A stretch of 64,000 nucleotides of DNA, from the NCBI GenBank assembly GCA_016703105.1, contig JADJCS010000016.1, positions 62,001 to 126,000 of the forward strand, given 5' to 3'. The stretch is from Flavobacteriales bacterium (GTDB lineage Bacteria > Bacteroidota > Bacteroidia > Flavobacteriales_F > PHOS-HE28). The notes under the pieces are model-generated. The model saw nothing but the letters and a program-made list of their open reading frames with translations. It searched no databases and was not told the origin of the DNA. Shown in pieces: positions 1-7,325 of the stretch (the stretch's first letter is position 1; each line of letters begins with the position of its first letter). The translations under genes and the position numbers were made by a program.

Positions 1-1286
1 TCGGGGCGTTCATCGATCAACAGTACGATGAGGTACGCCTCCGGGTGGTTGGCCGCGATGGCGTTCGCCACATCCTTCAGCAGCACAGTCTTACCGGTCT
101 TGGGTTGGGCCACGATCAAACCGCGCTGGCCTTTGCCGATGGGAGCGAAGAGGTCCAGCACACGCATGCTCAAGTTGGTGTCCTTGCCAGCGAGTGTGAA
201 CTTCTCGTCCGGGAACAACGGCGTGAGGAACTTGAACGGCACCCGATCGCGCACCCATTCCGGATCGCGTCCATTGATGCGATCGATCTTCACCAATGGG
301 AAGAACTTGTCCCCTTCGCGCGGCGGGCGGACGAAGCCGCTCACCGTATCGCCGAGCTTCAGGCCCGCGGCCTTGATCTGCTGCTGGCTCACATACACAT
401 CGTCCGGCGAAGCGAGGTAGTTGTAGTCACTGCTTCGCAGGAAGCCGTAACCGTCCGGCATCAGTTCCAGCACGCCCTCGGTCTCCACGAACGCATCGAA
501 GTTGATCTGTTCGCGCGGTGGTTGCGGCGGACGTTCGTTGCGTTGATCGTTCCCACGTTGCCCTTGGTCCCGCTGTTGATCGCCACCCCGTTGGCCTTGG
601 TCTCGCGGGTCGCGTTGCTGCTCACGTGGTTGGTCCCCGCCGCGTTGACCTTGTTCGCGCGGCTGATCATTGCCACGCTGCGCTTGGTCCCGTTGTTGAT
701 CGCCTCCGCGTGGCCCCTGGTCGCGTCGATCATCCCGGCGGTCCTCGCGGCGATCGTGGCGAGGCTGATCAGGCGGTCGTGGGCCTTGGTCACGTCCGCC
801 ACCGGCCTGCACTTGATCACCGCGTTCGCGCCGCTCGTTTCGTTCGGGGCGAGGCTGGTCGCGGCGGTCATCGGCCCGCAGTGCCGAAGGTGCGGGGTCG
901 CGTGGCGCATCTGGCAGTGGACGCTCAACGGGCTTGGTCTCGGGCAAAGTGCTCCCGCGTATCGGGGACTCCTCTTCCTCCTCGTCCTCCTCTTCCTCCT
1001 CGTCCTCGTCCTCGTCCTCGTCTTCATCCGCATCATCCCCTTCCTCCACAGGTTCGGGTTCCGGGTCGGGCACGGGTGCGGGATCTTCGTCGGCCACCGC
1101 GTCCAATGCTATGGCGTCGGTATCCTGTCGAGTGTCACTGGCGGAAGGTTTGCCGACCTGGGCTTCCAGAATGCGGGCGATCAGGTCCTGCTTCTTGAGC
1201 GTGTCGGCCTTCTTCACCTGGAGTTTCTTGGCGATCTCACGCAGTTCGGCCAATTTCATTTCGCTCAATGCGCTGCTGTCATGCAT
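1..1286 (-). CDS. rho: Transcription termination factor Rho, C-terminus cut by window edge
   Basis: Rho is the hexameric RNA helicase that releases transcripts at factor-dependent terminators. The visible part begins with the Rho N-terminal helical domain (LAELREIAKKL near residues 13-23). A disordered linker of about 190 residues follows: an Asp/Glu run near residues 85-107, then Arg/Gln/Asp/Gly repeats of the DQGQRGGDQ type near 140-252. The RNA-binding cold-shock-like domain begins near residue 258 (YGFLRSSDYNYL), and the Walker A motif AQPKTGKT lies near residue 397. The reading frame runs off the left edge, so the catalytic C-terminal part is missing here. The ATG at 1286 gives the normal Rho N-terminus. 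The long linker is known in Bacteroidota Rho, but its length and composition here are striking. The downstream neighbour in the divergent direction is DUF4293, a common Bacteroidota arrangement. Confidence 0.95.
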   Translation of the reverse strand, partial: MHDSSALSEMKLAELREIAKKLQVKKADTLKKQDLIARILEAQVGKPSASDTRQDTDAIALDAVADEDPAPVPDPEPEPVEEGDDADEDEDEDEDEEEEEDEEEEESPIRGSTLPETKPVERPLPDAPRDPAPSALRADDRRDQPRPERNERRERGDQVQAGGGRDQGPRPPDQPRHDRREDRRDDRRDQGPRGGDQQRDQAQRGNDQPREQGQRGGDQPREQQRDPRDQGQRGGDQQRDQGQRGNDQRNERPPQPPREQINFDAFVETEGVLELMPDGYGFLRSSDYNYLASPDDVYVSQQQIKAAGLKLGDTVSGFVRPPREGDKFFPLVKIDRINGRDPEWVRDRVPFKFLTPLFPDEKFTLAGKDTNLSMRVLDLFAPIGKGQRGLIVAQPKTGKTVLLKDVANAIAANHPEAYLIVLLIDERP

Positions 1287-1490
1287 GACTAGGGTAGGTC
1301 AGGTAGGGAAAAGGCGCGTGCTACGCCTGGTGGAAAACCCGGATGGGCTTCGATACGCTCGTGGAAAAGGACTTCGGGAGGGGGAGCAGGGGCCGAACGG
1401 CACCCGCAGGAAGGACAAGAACAGGGCAAACCTAAGGGGAAAGGTGGAATGTGCAAATCCCCGCGCTCGCCATCTTTGCCCCGTTCTTCG
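1287..1490. promoter_or_regulatory. Divergent rho / DUF4293 intergenic region
   Basis: About 200 bases separate the divergent rho and DUF4293 starts. On the plus strand CATCTTTG at 1471-1478 fits the -7 element for DUF4293. No clear -7 element was seen for rho on the minus strand, and no strong hairpin was found. Confidence 0.4.
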
Positions 1491-1970
1491 ATGATCCAGC
1501 GCAAGCAGACCATATTCCTGGCCCTGGCCGCCCTGATCGCCTTCGCGGCCAATCTGGTGCCATTTGCCACATATACCGTTGCTGGTTCGGTGCAGGCCGT
1601 CGAGTTCCGCACCACCGGCCTCTTCATGGCGGATGGAACGCCGGTGGCGGATGCGAGCCCCAAGGTCCCTTTCGTGGCGGTGTTCGGCTTGCTCGGGGCG
1701 GTGCTCGTGGTGGCGATCTTCCTTTTCAAGAACCGTCCCCGGCAGGCGCGGATCGTGCGTTACTCCTATCTCTTCGCGCTCGGTGTTCTGGCCTTTGCCG
1801 TCATCACCGATCGTTCCGTGCAGGTTTATCTCGGTCAGCAGGGCGCGGTCTCCGTGGCCTATGGGGTCGCCTTTGCCGCACCGCTCGCGGTGCTCATCCT
1901 GGCTTTCCTGGCCGAGCGCGGCATCCGGAAGGACGAGGCGCTGGTGAAGAGCTTGGACCGGTTGCGGTGA
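1491..1970 (+). CDS. DUF4293 family integral membrane protein
   Basis: A 159-residue membrane protein of unknown function. Four hydrophobic segments are visible: near residues 6-28 (FLALAALIAFAANLVPF), about 63-82, about 94-113 and about 126-145. A short extracytoplasmic loop follows the first segment, and the C-terminus is charged. This is the usual size and topology of the DUF4293 family, which is restricted to Bacteroidota and typically sits beside rho, as here. I chose the ATG at 1491 because the longer frame has no hydrophobic continuation upstream. A CATCTTTG box at 1471-1478 resembles the Bacteroidota -7 element and ends 12 bases before this ATG. Function is inferred only as membrane-embedded. 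Confidence 0.85.
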   Translation: MIQRKQTIFLALAALIAFAANLVPFATYTVAGSVQAVEFRTTGLFMADGTPVADASPKVPFVAVFGLLGAVLVVAIFLFKNRPRQARIVRYSYLFALGVLAFAVITDRSVQVYLGQQGAVSVAYGVAFAAPLAVLILAFLAERGIRKDEALVKSLDRLR

Positions 1971-1997
1971 TCCGTCACATGCTGACCTGTTGCGCTA

Positions 1998-2157
1998 CTA
2001 GAGGGCATCTTAAAATTGTCTTTGGAAGCGAGCGAGAAGGATCTCGCGGCCAGGCAAGGCGCGAAACCCGAGCATAGCCGGTGGCTATGTAAAGGTTGAG
2101 CAACGAAGTATGACCGCGAAAGACCCTCGCGCAGCCCGAAGGATGATTTTGAGATCA
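1998..2157. repeat. 160-bp MITE-like segment at the left end of the IS
   Basis: This non-coding segment starts with GAGGGCATCTTAAAATTGTC (2001-2020) and ends with GGATGATTTTGAGATCATT (about 2141-2159), which are imperfect inverted copies of each other around the core ATCTYAAAAT. It also contains short inverted stretches such as GGATCTCGCGG. It looks like an independent short palindromic element, or an expanded subterminal region of the IS. I see no reading frame in it. Confidence 0.5.
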
Positions 2158-2251
2158 TTGGTGTCCGGGGAAAATGCTCAAGAGCCATGATCGGGTCACT
2201 AAGTCGGTGTTTGGCGCGGCCTGTTGTGTTGGTGTTTAAGGGCAAGCCCCC

Positions 2252-3400
2252 TTATGGGTATGCGAAGCTGAGTTGATGGCATTGTGGCGGCGGTGGGCGG
2301 TAGTTGAGCAGGGCGCGTTCCGGGTTTTTCAGAAAGGCCATCAGGTCCACATAGGTGCCAAGGTGCTGGCGCACGATGGCCGCCAGATTGCTGAAGGACC
2401 ATCGACGTGGCGCCACAAGCTCCGCACGGTCCTTGGTCACTTTGATCAAAAGGTCCGCGATCAGGGCGCACCAGATCTGGATCTTGATGGCATTGGGTGA
2501 GTCGCCAAGAAAGTAGCGCAGCGGGCGGTGCTGCTTGATACGCTTGAACAATAGTTCGATCTGCCACCGCCGCTTGTACAGTGCCGCGATGGTGGCGGGG
2601 GCATGTGAGCGGTCGTTGGTCAAGAAGCGGAACTCACGCCCGGTGGCGGCATCGAAGAAGCCCACAACCCGCGCCTTGATCCGCTTGACCTTGGTGTTGC
2701 TGTGCTGAGCGAGTTCCACCTCCTGGTCGCTCAGCACCCCTAGGCGTCGTTGGTGCTGCGATACTTGCCGTTCGTGATGCACACGCAAGGCGGAGTTCTC
2801 CACCAGGCGGGTGACGTAGGTGACCTGATGCTGCTCCCATCGGTCGTACTGCGCGTAGCTGTTGAAGCCCTTATCCAATACAATGATCGACCCTGCTGGC
2901 AAGGGCAATCGGTCCAGCACCACCCGGTCGTTGACACGGGCCTCGGTCAGGTGCACGAAACACGGCACGTCATCCGATGCCCGCATGAGCACATGGGCTT
3001 TTGCACCGCCCTTTTTGCGCCCGTTGTTCCTATAGGCGCCTGCACCATGCATCACCTCGCTGAACAGGCTTATCGTGGTGGAGTCCACGATGAACAGCCG
3101 TTCCAGCATCCGCTTGTTCTTCCGGTAGCTGTCCGGCAAACCACCCATGTGCAACCGCATGGAAGAGCCCGAAGAACGCTTCCACCTCGGCTGGCATCGG
3201 CCACCTCGCGTCAGCCCCAAGTTGCCGAGCTGGTTCACCCGCATCAGTTCCCGCAACGACTCGCAGCCCCTGAGGCTTGTGTATAGCATGGACACCAGAT
3301 GGTCGTAGGCGAAGAACCGCTTGTAGTAGCGGTCTGCTTGATGCTTCTCGGCCAGTTCCCTCACCAAAGACTTGGGGATCAAGGATAGCAGTTGACTCAT
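2252..3400 (-). CDS. IS4-family transposase, DDE type, with scrambled internal segment
   Basis: The 382-residue frame matches the IS4 (DUF4372 N-terminal) transposase type. The N-terminus contains SLRELMRVNQL, the first catalytic Asp is in IVDSTTISLF, the second is in IVLDKGFNSY, and the YREK-type Glu is in YKRRWQIELLFKRIKQ. Between residues about 63 and 88 (bases about 3138-3212) the reading is not transposase-like. Family-like peptides continue there in the other two frames: VADASRG in one, then EAFFGLFHAVAHGWFA in the other, before the original frame resumes at LPDSYRKNK. Several small indels that cancel out are the simplest explanation. The DDE triad is intact, but part of the N-terminal domain is corrupted, so activity is doubtful. 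ATG at 3400 was preferred to the GTG just upstream. Confidence 0.85.
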   Translation of the reverse strand: MSQLLSLIPKSLVRELAEKHQADRYYKRFFAYDHLVSMLYTSLRGCESLRELMRVNQLGNLGLTRGGRCQPRWKRSSGSSMRLHMGGLPDSYRKNKRMLERLFIVDSTTISLFSEVMHGAGAYRNNGRKKGGAKAHVLMRASDDVPCFVHLTEARVNDRVVLDRLPLPAGSIIVLDKGFNSYAQYDRWEQHQVTYVTRLVENSALRVHHERQVSQHQRRLGVLSDQEVELAQHSNTKVKRIKARVVGFFDAATGREFRFLTNDRSHAPATIAALYKRRWQIELLFKRIKQHRPLRYFLGDSPNAIKIQIWCALIADLLIKVTKDRAELVAPRRWSFSNLAAIVRQHLGTYVDLMAFLKNPERALLNYRPPPPQCHQLSFAYP

Positions 3401-3538
3401 CACCGGCTCCCACTATTCCTCATGGATCGGTTCGGATGTCAGATACCCGAAACCTAATCCATGTTCGGGGGCTTCGGCCCCCGTTCTATTGATCAAGAAT
3501 GGCCCGTTCCCCGGACACCAATGATTTTGAGATGCCCT

Positions 3539-4048
3539 CTAGCTCCCTCTTTTCCCCAATTCCACCACCTCCAGGTCTTTCACCTGTCCGGCCTCCAGAG
3601 TGAAGCGCAGCACGGTGCGCATCACATGCCAGCCATGGCGGCCGCAGGCGCCTGGGTTCATGTAGAGCATCTTCAGCGCGGGATCGAACTTCACCATGCA
3701 GATATGGCTGTGCCCGCAGATGAAGAGGGTGGGGGGAGCACTCCGCAGTTCCTGGAGCACGGTGGGGTCATAGCGGGGCGGCCGTCCACCAATATGCGTC
3801 ATCCATACCCGCACGCCATCGAGTTCGAAGCGTTGATGTTCCGGAACGGCTCGACGGACAGTAGCATCGTCAATGTTGCCCCACACGGCGCGGATCGGTT
3901 TCTTCGGGAACCAGCCACGCAACTCGTCCAGCAAGGCCACACCACCGAGGTCGCCAGCGTGCCAGATCTCATCACAGCCCGCGAAATGTTCTTGTATGCG
4001 CGGATCGAGCCAGCTATGGGTGTCACTGAGGAGGCCGATGCGGGACAT
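3539..4048 (-). CDS. YfcE/MJ0936-family metallophosphoesterase
   Basis: A 169-residue calcineurin-like phosphoesterase. The metal-binding motifs appear in order: LLSDTHSWLD near residue 6, HAGDLGG near 31, GNIDD near 57, and FICGHSHI near 109 followed by NPGACGRHG near 130. This is the compact one-domain form, cytoplasmic, known to hydrolyse phosphodiesters with two metal ions; the physiological substrate is unknown. The stop codon TAG at 3539-3541 lies inside the right inverted repeat of the IS. The last residues (KRGS) may therefore be created by the insertion, but the conserved core is complete. Confidence 0.88.
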   Translation of the reverse strand: MSRIGLLSDTHSWLDPRIQEHFAGCDEIWHAGDLGGVALLDELRGWFPKKPIRAVWGNIDDATVRRAVPEHQRFELDGVRVWMTHIGGRPPRYDPTVLQELRSAPPTLFICGHSHICMVKFDPALKMLYMNPGACGRHGWHVMRTVLRFTLEAGQVKDLEVVELGKRGS

Positions 4049-4103
4049 GCGCGCGAAGATCAGGGCTATCTCGTCTATGGTCCATCACGTTCACATCCCA
4101 CAC

Positions 4104-4167
4104 GGAGACACGGAGCGCCCCTCTCCTTGGAAGAGGGGTTAGGGTGAGGGCGCATTTCCGTGTCTCC
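4104..4167. repeat. 64-bp hairpin repeat
   Basis: An 11-bp perfect inverted repeat (GGAGACACGGA at 4104-4114 and TCCGTGTCTCC at 4157-4167) encloses a second hairpin, CCCCTCTCCTTGGAAGAGGGG at about 4119-4138, followed by TTAGGGTGAGGGCGC. A similar GCGCCCTCACCCGAACCC stretch occurs at about 15987. It resembles a dispersed intergenic repeat rather than a terminator, because no T-run follows. It lies between the divergent phosphoesterase and ACP genes. Confidence 0.6.
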
Positions 4168-4268
4168 CTATGAACTCATTACGCAGGAACTGAACACGAT
4201 AGGCTGGGTCAGCGCTGTTCGAGCGCCTCGCGGAATTTTCGCCGTTGGTACCTTCGGCACCCTTTCCC

Positions 4269-4529
4269 ATGAACGAACAAGAGATCCGCGCCACGATCCG
4301 CACGCGGCTGGCACCGCGGCTGGCGGAGATGGGCCTGAGCCAGGAGGACGTGACCGATGGCATGAACCTCACCCAGACCGGGGTGCTCGATTCGTTCGCG
4401 TTGATGGAACTGCTTTCACAGGTGGAGCAGGAACTCGGGACGGAACTCGATTTCGATACGCTCACGCCCGAGGAGTTCACTTCGTTGCGAGGCCTGGGTT
4501 CCGCCTTCGCCAAAGCCCTCGCGACGTGA
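4269..4529 (+). CDS. Stand-alone acyl carrier protein
   Basis: An 86-residue acidic helical protein with the carrier-protein signature GVLDSFALMELL. Ser42 of the DSF motif is the expected 4'-phosphopantetheine attachment site. It is not the fatty-acid AcpP, which normally has DSLD; it belongs to the type found in polysaccharide-modification or secondary-metabolite clusters. It is first in a tight operon: its TGA overlaps the GTG start of a GNAT acyltransferase, and an AAC(3)-fold acyltransferase follows. I infer that it delivers an acyl group to one or both enzymes. No adenylating or acyl-loading enzyme is present nearby. The ATG at 4269 matches the family start. A TACCTTCG box about 13 bases upstream is a plausible -7 element. 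Confidence 0.88.
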   Translation: MNEQEIRATIRTRLAPRLAEMGLSQEDVTDGMNLTQTGVLDSFALMELLSQVEQELGTELDFDTLTPEEFTSLRGLGSAFAKALAT

Positions 4530-5035
4530 TCCGGATCCTGCCGCTGGAGCGTGAGGCCGCGCCGGAGGATCTGCTGGCGCTCGAGGTCTTGTTCACCGAG
4601 ATGTACCGGTTCATGGATGAGCATGGTCTCACCATGACCTTGGCGCCGGGAGGCGCAGGACTATGGCTGAAGACCCAGATGCCCATGCTCGGCAAGCTCA
4701 ACACAGTGGTTTGTGCCTGGCAGGAGGTCGCGCCTTCCACGGAGTATCCGGAAGGCCGGCGCATGGTGGGCTTCGCCGCGGGATCCATCCGCATGTCACC
4801 CGCGCATCTCGGCGGCTTGAAAGGCGGAGCCGTCACACACATCTATGTACGACCGGATCTGCGAGGCACAGGCGTGGGCGAAGAGCTCTACCGCGCCTTG
4901 TCGTCGTGGTTCACCAGCAAGGAAGTGACCTACCTGGAACTCGAAGTGCTGGAGGCGAACACCGGTGCGCGCACCTTCTGGGAGAAGCTCGGCTACCGGT
5001 CGGACCATCTGGTGATGCGCCGAAAACCGCATTAG
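4526..5035 (+). CDS. GNAT-family N-acyltransferase
   Basis: A 169-residue GNAT-fold protein. The acyl-CoA pyrophosphate loop is visible as RGTGVGEELYRAL near residues 113-125, preceded by the beta-4 strand THIYVRPD. The beta-5 region YLELEVLEANTGARTFWEKL and the terminal GYRSDHLVMRRK follow, as in typical acetyltransferases. The GTG start at 4526 overlaps the ACP stop by four bases, implying translational coupling. The longer upstream open frame is only a shadow of the ACP gene. Substrate is unknown; the context suggests that it may use an acyl-ACP or modify a sugar amine, but this is inference. Confidence 0.85.
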   Translation: MIRILPLEREAAPEDLLALEVLFTEMYRFMDEHGLTMTLAPGGAGLWLKTQMPMLGKLNTVVCAWQEVAPSTEYPEGRRMVGFAAGSIRMSPAHLGGLKGGAVTHIYVRPDLRGTGVGEELYRALSSWFTSKEVTYLELEVLEANTGARTFWEKLGYRSDHLVMRRKPH

Positions 5036-5036
5036 C

Positions 5037-5909
5037 ATGGTGCCGTCGGATACTTTCCTGTTCCACGCCGGTGCGGAGCGCATCACGGCGGGCGATCTCG
5101 CCAAAGCCTTGCACGATCTCGGTGTGCGCCGCGGCGATCTCCTCTTCCTGCACACCGATCTGCTGCGCTTCGGCCGCATCGCACCCGGCATGCTGAAGAG
5201 CCGCACCGCCCTCTTCGATGCCTTGATCGCAGTGCTGCGCGAAGCCGTGGGCCCGGAAGGCACCTTGCTGATGCTCACCTTGAGCGTGCGCACCCTGCAT
5301 ACCGGCCGCTTCGATGTGGACCAGACGCCCTCCGAAGCCGGCGCGCTCACCGAATACTATCGCAGCCTCCCCGGCGTGCAACGCACGCCGCATCCCACGC
5401 ATTCCGCCGCGGGTGAGGGCGCGCGGATCGCCCTGTTCATGGATCCTCCAATGCATCCTTTCGGCGTAGGGTCGCTGTTCGATCTGCTGAAGCGCGAGCA
5501 CGGAAAACTGCTCTTCCTCGGTGCCGACTTCCACTGGTCCACCTTCAACCACCACATCGAGACCCTGCTGCCGGTGAAGTACCGCAAGGAGATCCCCATG
5601 CCGATGACGGTGGTGCGCAACGGCCAGGAGAAGAAGACCACGGCCCTGCGTTTCCGCAAGCCCGCGCGCTACTGGACCAGCTTCGCGCGCTTTCGCACCG
5701 CGCTGATGGAGCGCGGCATTTTGAAGGAAGCCCAGTTCGGCAAGGGCACCATCGCACTAGCACCGGCCAAGGCTGTGTTCGATGTGGGCACGGAACTCCT
5801 TCGCCGCGATCCGCTGCTGTTCATGAACGTGCAGCCGCTTGGGCGGTTCCTGGTCTACAAGCTGAAGGAGCGGGCGGGGAAGGTCTTGCGGGCGGTGGGG
5901 TTGCGGTGA
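5037..5909 (+). CDS. AAC(3)-family (antibiotic_NAT fold) N-acyltransferase
   Basis: A 290-residue protein of the aminoglycoside 3-N-acetyltransferase superfamily. The catalytic region RTPHPTHSAAGEG (residues 116-128) carries the conserved His, and the downstream FLGADFHWSTFNHHIE corresponds to the second conserved block. Members without resistance context acylate amino sugars or peptide amines, so an antibiotic-resistance role should not be assumed. The ATG lies one base after the GNAT stop, making this the third gene of the ACP operon. Co-occurrence of a carrier protein with two acyltransferase folds suggests acylation of a cell-surface sugar or a small metabolite. Confidence 0.88.
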   Translation: MVPSDTFLFHAGAERITAGDLAKALHDLGVRRGDLLFLHTDLLRFGRIAPGMLKSRTALFDALIAVLREAVGPEGTLLMLTLSVRTLHTGRFDVDQTPSEAGALTEYYRSLPGVQRTPHPTHSAAGEGARIALFMDPPMHPFGVGSLFDLLKREHGKLLFLGADFHWSTFNHHIETLLPVKYRKEIPMPMTVVRNGQEKKTTALRFRKPARYWTSFARFRTALMERGILKEAQFGKGTIALAPAKAVFDVGTELLRRDPLLFMNVQPLGRFLVYKLKERAGKVLRAVGLR

Positions 5910-5954
5910 GGTCCGTCCGCTGATCCTTTGCGGGTTCTGCGGGCACGCAAAGAA

Positions 5955-6419
5955 TCACCCCTTACGCTCGATGAATGGTACCTCCGTTATTTGAAATCCC
6001 TCAGAAACTCTAGCAATAAAGGCCAAGTCAGCGGATCCAAACAAGACATCTATCCCCCACCCATTGGCTTCGATCCAAACTTGGAAATTCGTGCGCACTC
6101 GTCTGCGCCTTATCAATTCTATAGCTGCGATCCGCGGCTCGAGAAGAACACGAAGTTGACGCACATGAGCATTTGATAGTTCTAACGCATCACCAATTTG
6201 AGGTTCGGTATGTAACGCCCAGAGATGATGGAACCTAACGATGGTGGATCGTGCCGGGTTCTTAGGGATCACCTGATCGCCCTTGGCGAAATGTCGGCTT
6301 GGTTCAAGAGCGAGCACTTCGGTGATTTCACCAGAAGTAACTTCAACAGAGGTGATGGCATACTCGCAGGAAAGTTTAACGGAGCCTTCTGGAAGTCCCA
6401 CTTGCGTCTCGGTGTTCAA
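5955..6419 (-). CDS. DUF4279 domain-containing protein
   Basis: A 154-residue protein matching the DUF4279 pattern: an N-terminal strand-rich segment, the block LALEPSRHFAKGDQV, a following Trp in HHLWALHTE, a helix-rich centre (LRVLLEPRIAAIELI) and a C-terminal IDVLFGSADLAFIARVSEG. Its function is unknown; such genes are often found in immunity-like or toxin-related neighbourhoods. The start is TTG at 6419, because an in-frame TAA lies a few codons upstream and no ATG fits. Base composition is clearly lower in GC than the acyltransferase operon before it, which suggests acquisition. Confidence 0.65.
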   Translation of the reverse strand: MNTETQVGLPEGSVKLSCEYAITSVEVTSGEITEVLALEPSRHFAKGDQVIPKNPARSTIVRFHHLWALHTEPQIGDALELSNAHVRQLRVLLEPRIAAIELIRRRRVRTNFQVWIEANGWGIDVLFGSADLAFIARVSEGFQITEVPFIERKG

Positions 6420-6442
6420 GGCGATTTACGTAATTGTCCCTT

Positions 6443-6596
6443 TCGTTCGCGCTCGGATGTTTCCCGAGCGCGGAGCAAGCTAGGGCCTCCGGCCCGCCTT
6501 CCAAAGTCCCCGTGTTCGCGAGCGTCCCAACGGGCCAATGTCCCCGCAGGGTCACCGTCCTCGGGACCCTGCGGACCCGCCTCCTAGCTTCACGCC
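6443..6596. repeat. REP-rich leader of the first RAYT gene
   Basis: The stretch contains a GC-rich palindrome (GCTCGGATGTTTCCCGAGC near 6451-6469) and CTAGGGCCTCCGGCCCG near 6480-6496. It then holds the REP sequence CGCAGGGTCACCG...TCGGGACCCTGCG at 6545-6574, which folds into a stem with the arms GCAGGGTC and GACCCTGC. Inverted copies follow the RAYT gene at 7206-7241. The CTAGGGCCT type recurs near 39240 and 39675. Confidence 0.65.
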
Positions 6597-7199
6597 ATGT
6601 CCGTGCGCGAGGACCACTGGAAAGAAGGCGGGGTGTTCTTCTGCTCGTTCACTTGCTACAAATGGCTGCCGTTGTTCGAGCGGGCGGACATGTATGACTG
6701 GATCCACGACTGGTTCCGTCGGCTTCACGCAGAGCACAACCGTCTGATCGGATATGTGATCATGCCGAACCATTTACACATGCTGCTACTCGTTCCGGAG
6801 GGCACATCGGTGAACAAACTGCTCGCAGAAGGAAAGCGGTTCATGGCGTATGCGATCCGCAAGAGACTGGAGGCAGGTGGGCATGAGGACTTGCTGGCCG
6901 TGATGGCTGAAGGGGTGCGGAACGGGGACGCCGCCCGCGGGCTGAAGTACCGGGCGTTCGAAACATCCTCCGACATCAAGGAATGCTGGAGCGAGACGTT
7001 CCTTCATCAGAAACTGGAGTACATGCACGCCAACCCGGTGAGCGGGAAATGGTCGCTAGCTGAAGACCCGGCGCTATATCCTTATTCCAGCGCTGCGTTC
7101 TATGAGCGAAACATGCGCCGGGCCTCCGGGGCTGCGGGGCGGTTCTATGAGTTAGGCGCCGCGCCGGAGGTGCCGTTGCTCCATATCAGCGGTTTGTAG
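6597..7199 (+). CDS. REP-associated tyrosine transposase (RAYT), Y1/HUH family
   Basis: A 200-residue Y1_Tnp-type protein. The HUH motif is in VIMPNHLHMLL near residue 57, and the catalytic Tyr is probably in FLHQKLEYMHANPV near residue 142. Known RAYT proteins cut and move short palindromic REP sequences rather than behaving as classical insertion sequences. Here the gene is bracketed by REP sequences in inverted orientation (6541-6575 and 7206-7241). A third member of the same REP family is visible at 31592-31624, consistent with past activity in this genome. No second IS605 gene (tnpB) is present. The ATG at 6597 is the natural start. Confidence 0.92.
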   Translation: MSVREDHWKEGGVFFCSFTCYKWLPLFERADMYDWIHDWFRRLHAEHNRLIGYVIMPNHLHMLLLVPEGTSVNKLLAEGKRFMAYAIRKRLEAGGHEDLLAVMAEGVRNGDAARGLKYRAFETSSDIKECWSETFLHQKLEYMHANPVSGKWSLAEDPALYPYSSAAFYERNMRRASGAAGRFYELGAAPEVPLLHISGL

Positions 7200-7205
7200 A
7201 TCCGA

Positions 7206-7241
7206 TCCGCAGGGTCCTCTGCGAGTGACCCTGCGGGGACA
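7206..7241. repeat. REP sequence downstream of the first RAYT gene
   Basis: TCCGCAGGGTCCTC at 7206-7219 followed by GTGACCCTGCGGGGACA at about 7225-7241 is the inverted counterpart of the REP before the gene (6539-6575). The outer halves match almost perfectly over GTGACCCTGCGGGGACA, and each REP is itself a stem-loop. Confidence 0.8.
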
Positions 7242-7325
7242 TAGGGGTTCGGACCACTCCTCGGGCGCAGCCCTCGGATCGGATCCTCGGGAACGCGGGA
7301 GACTGGGGCAACTTACCTTGGCCGC

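Larger units (their letters stand above)
1998..3542. mobile_element. IS4-family insertion sequence with nested inverted repeats
   Basis: The element is bounded by 19-bp inverted repeats, CTAGAGGGCATCTTAAAAT at 1998-2016 and its complement with one mismatch at 3524-3542. A second, inner pair is also visible: TCATTGGTGTCCGGGGAA at about 2155-2172 and its complement at about 3507-3523. The right end has both pairs side by side, whereas the left end has about 140 bases between them. A single transposase gene fills the interior on the minus strand. Only a two-base TA flanks both outer ends, so no convincing target duplication could be assigned. The right outer repeat supplies the stop codon of the neighbouring phosphoesterase gene. 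The element therefore inserted at, or just trimmed, that gene's 3' end. Confidence 0.8.

Noticed and set aside
45..1292. Plus-strand frame with hydrophobic repeats opposite rho
   Set aside because: It arises from the complement of the Arg/Gln/Asp/Gly repeats of Rho. The Rho frame on the other strand is certain.
4160..4525. N-terminal extension of the GNAT acyltransferase
   Set aside because: The upstream part of this frame overlaps the ACP gene and has no GNAT-like residues; the GTG at 4526 is the natural coupled start.
5037..5909. Aminoglycoside resistance gene
   Set aside because: The fold is AAC(3)-like, but the gene is in an operon with a carrier protein and has no mobile-element or resistance context; most such homologues act on other amines.
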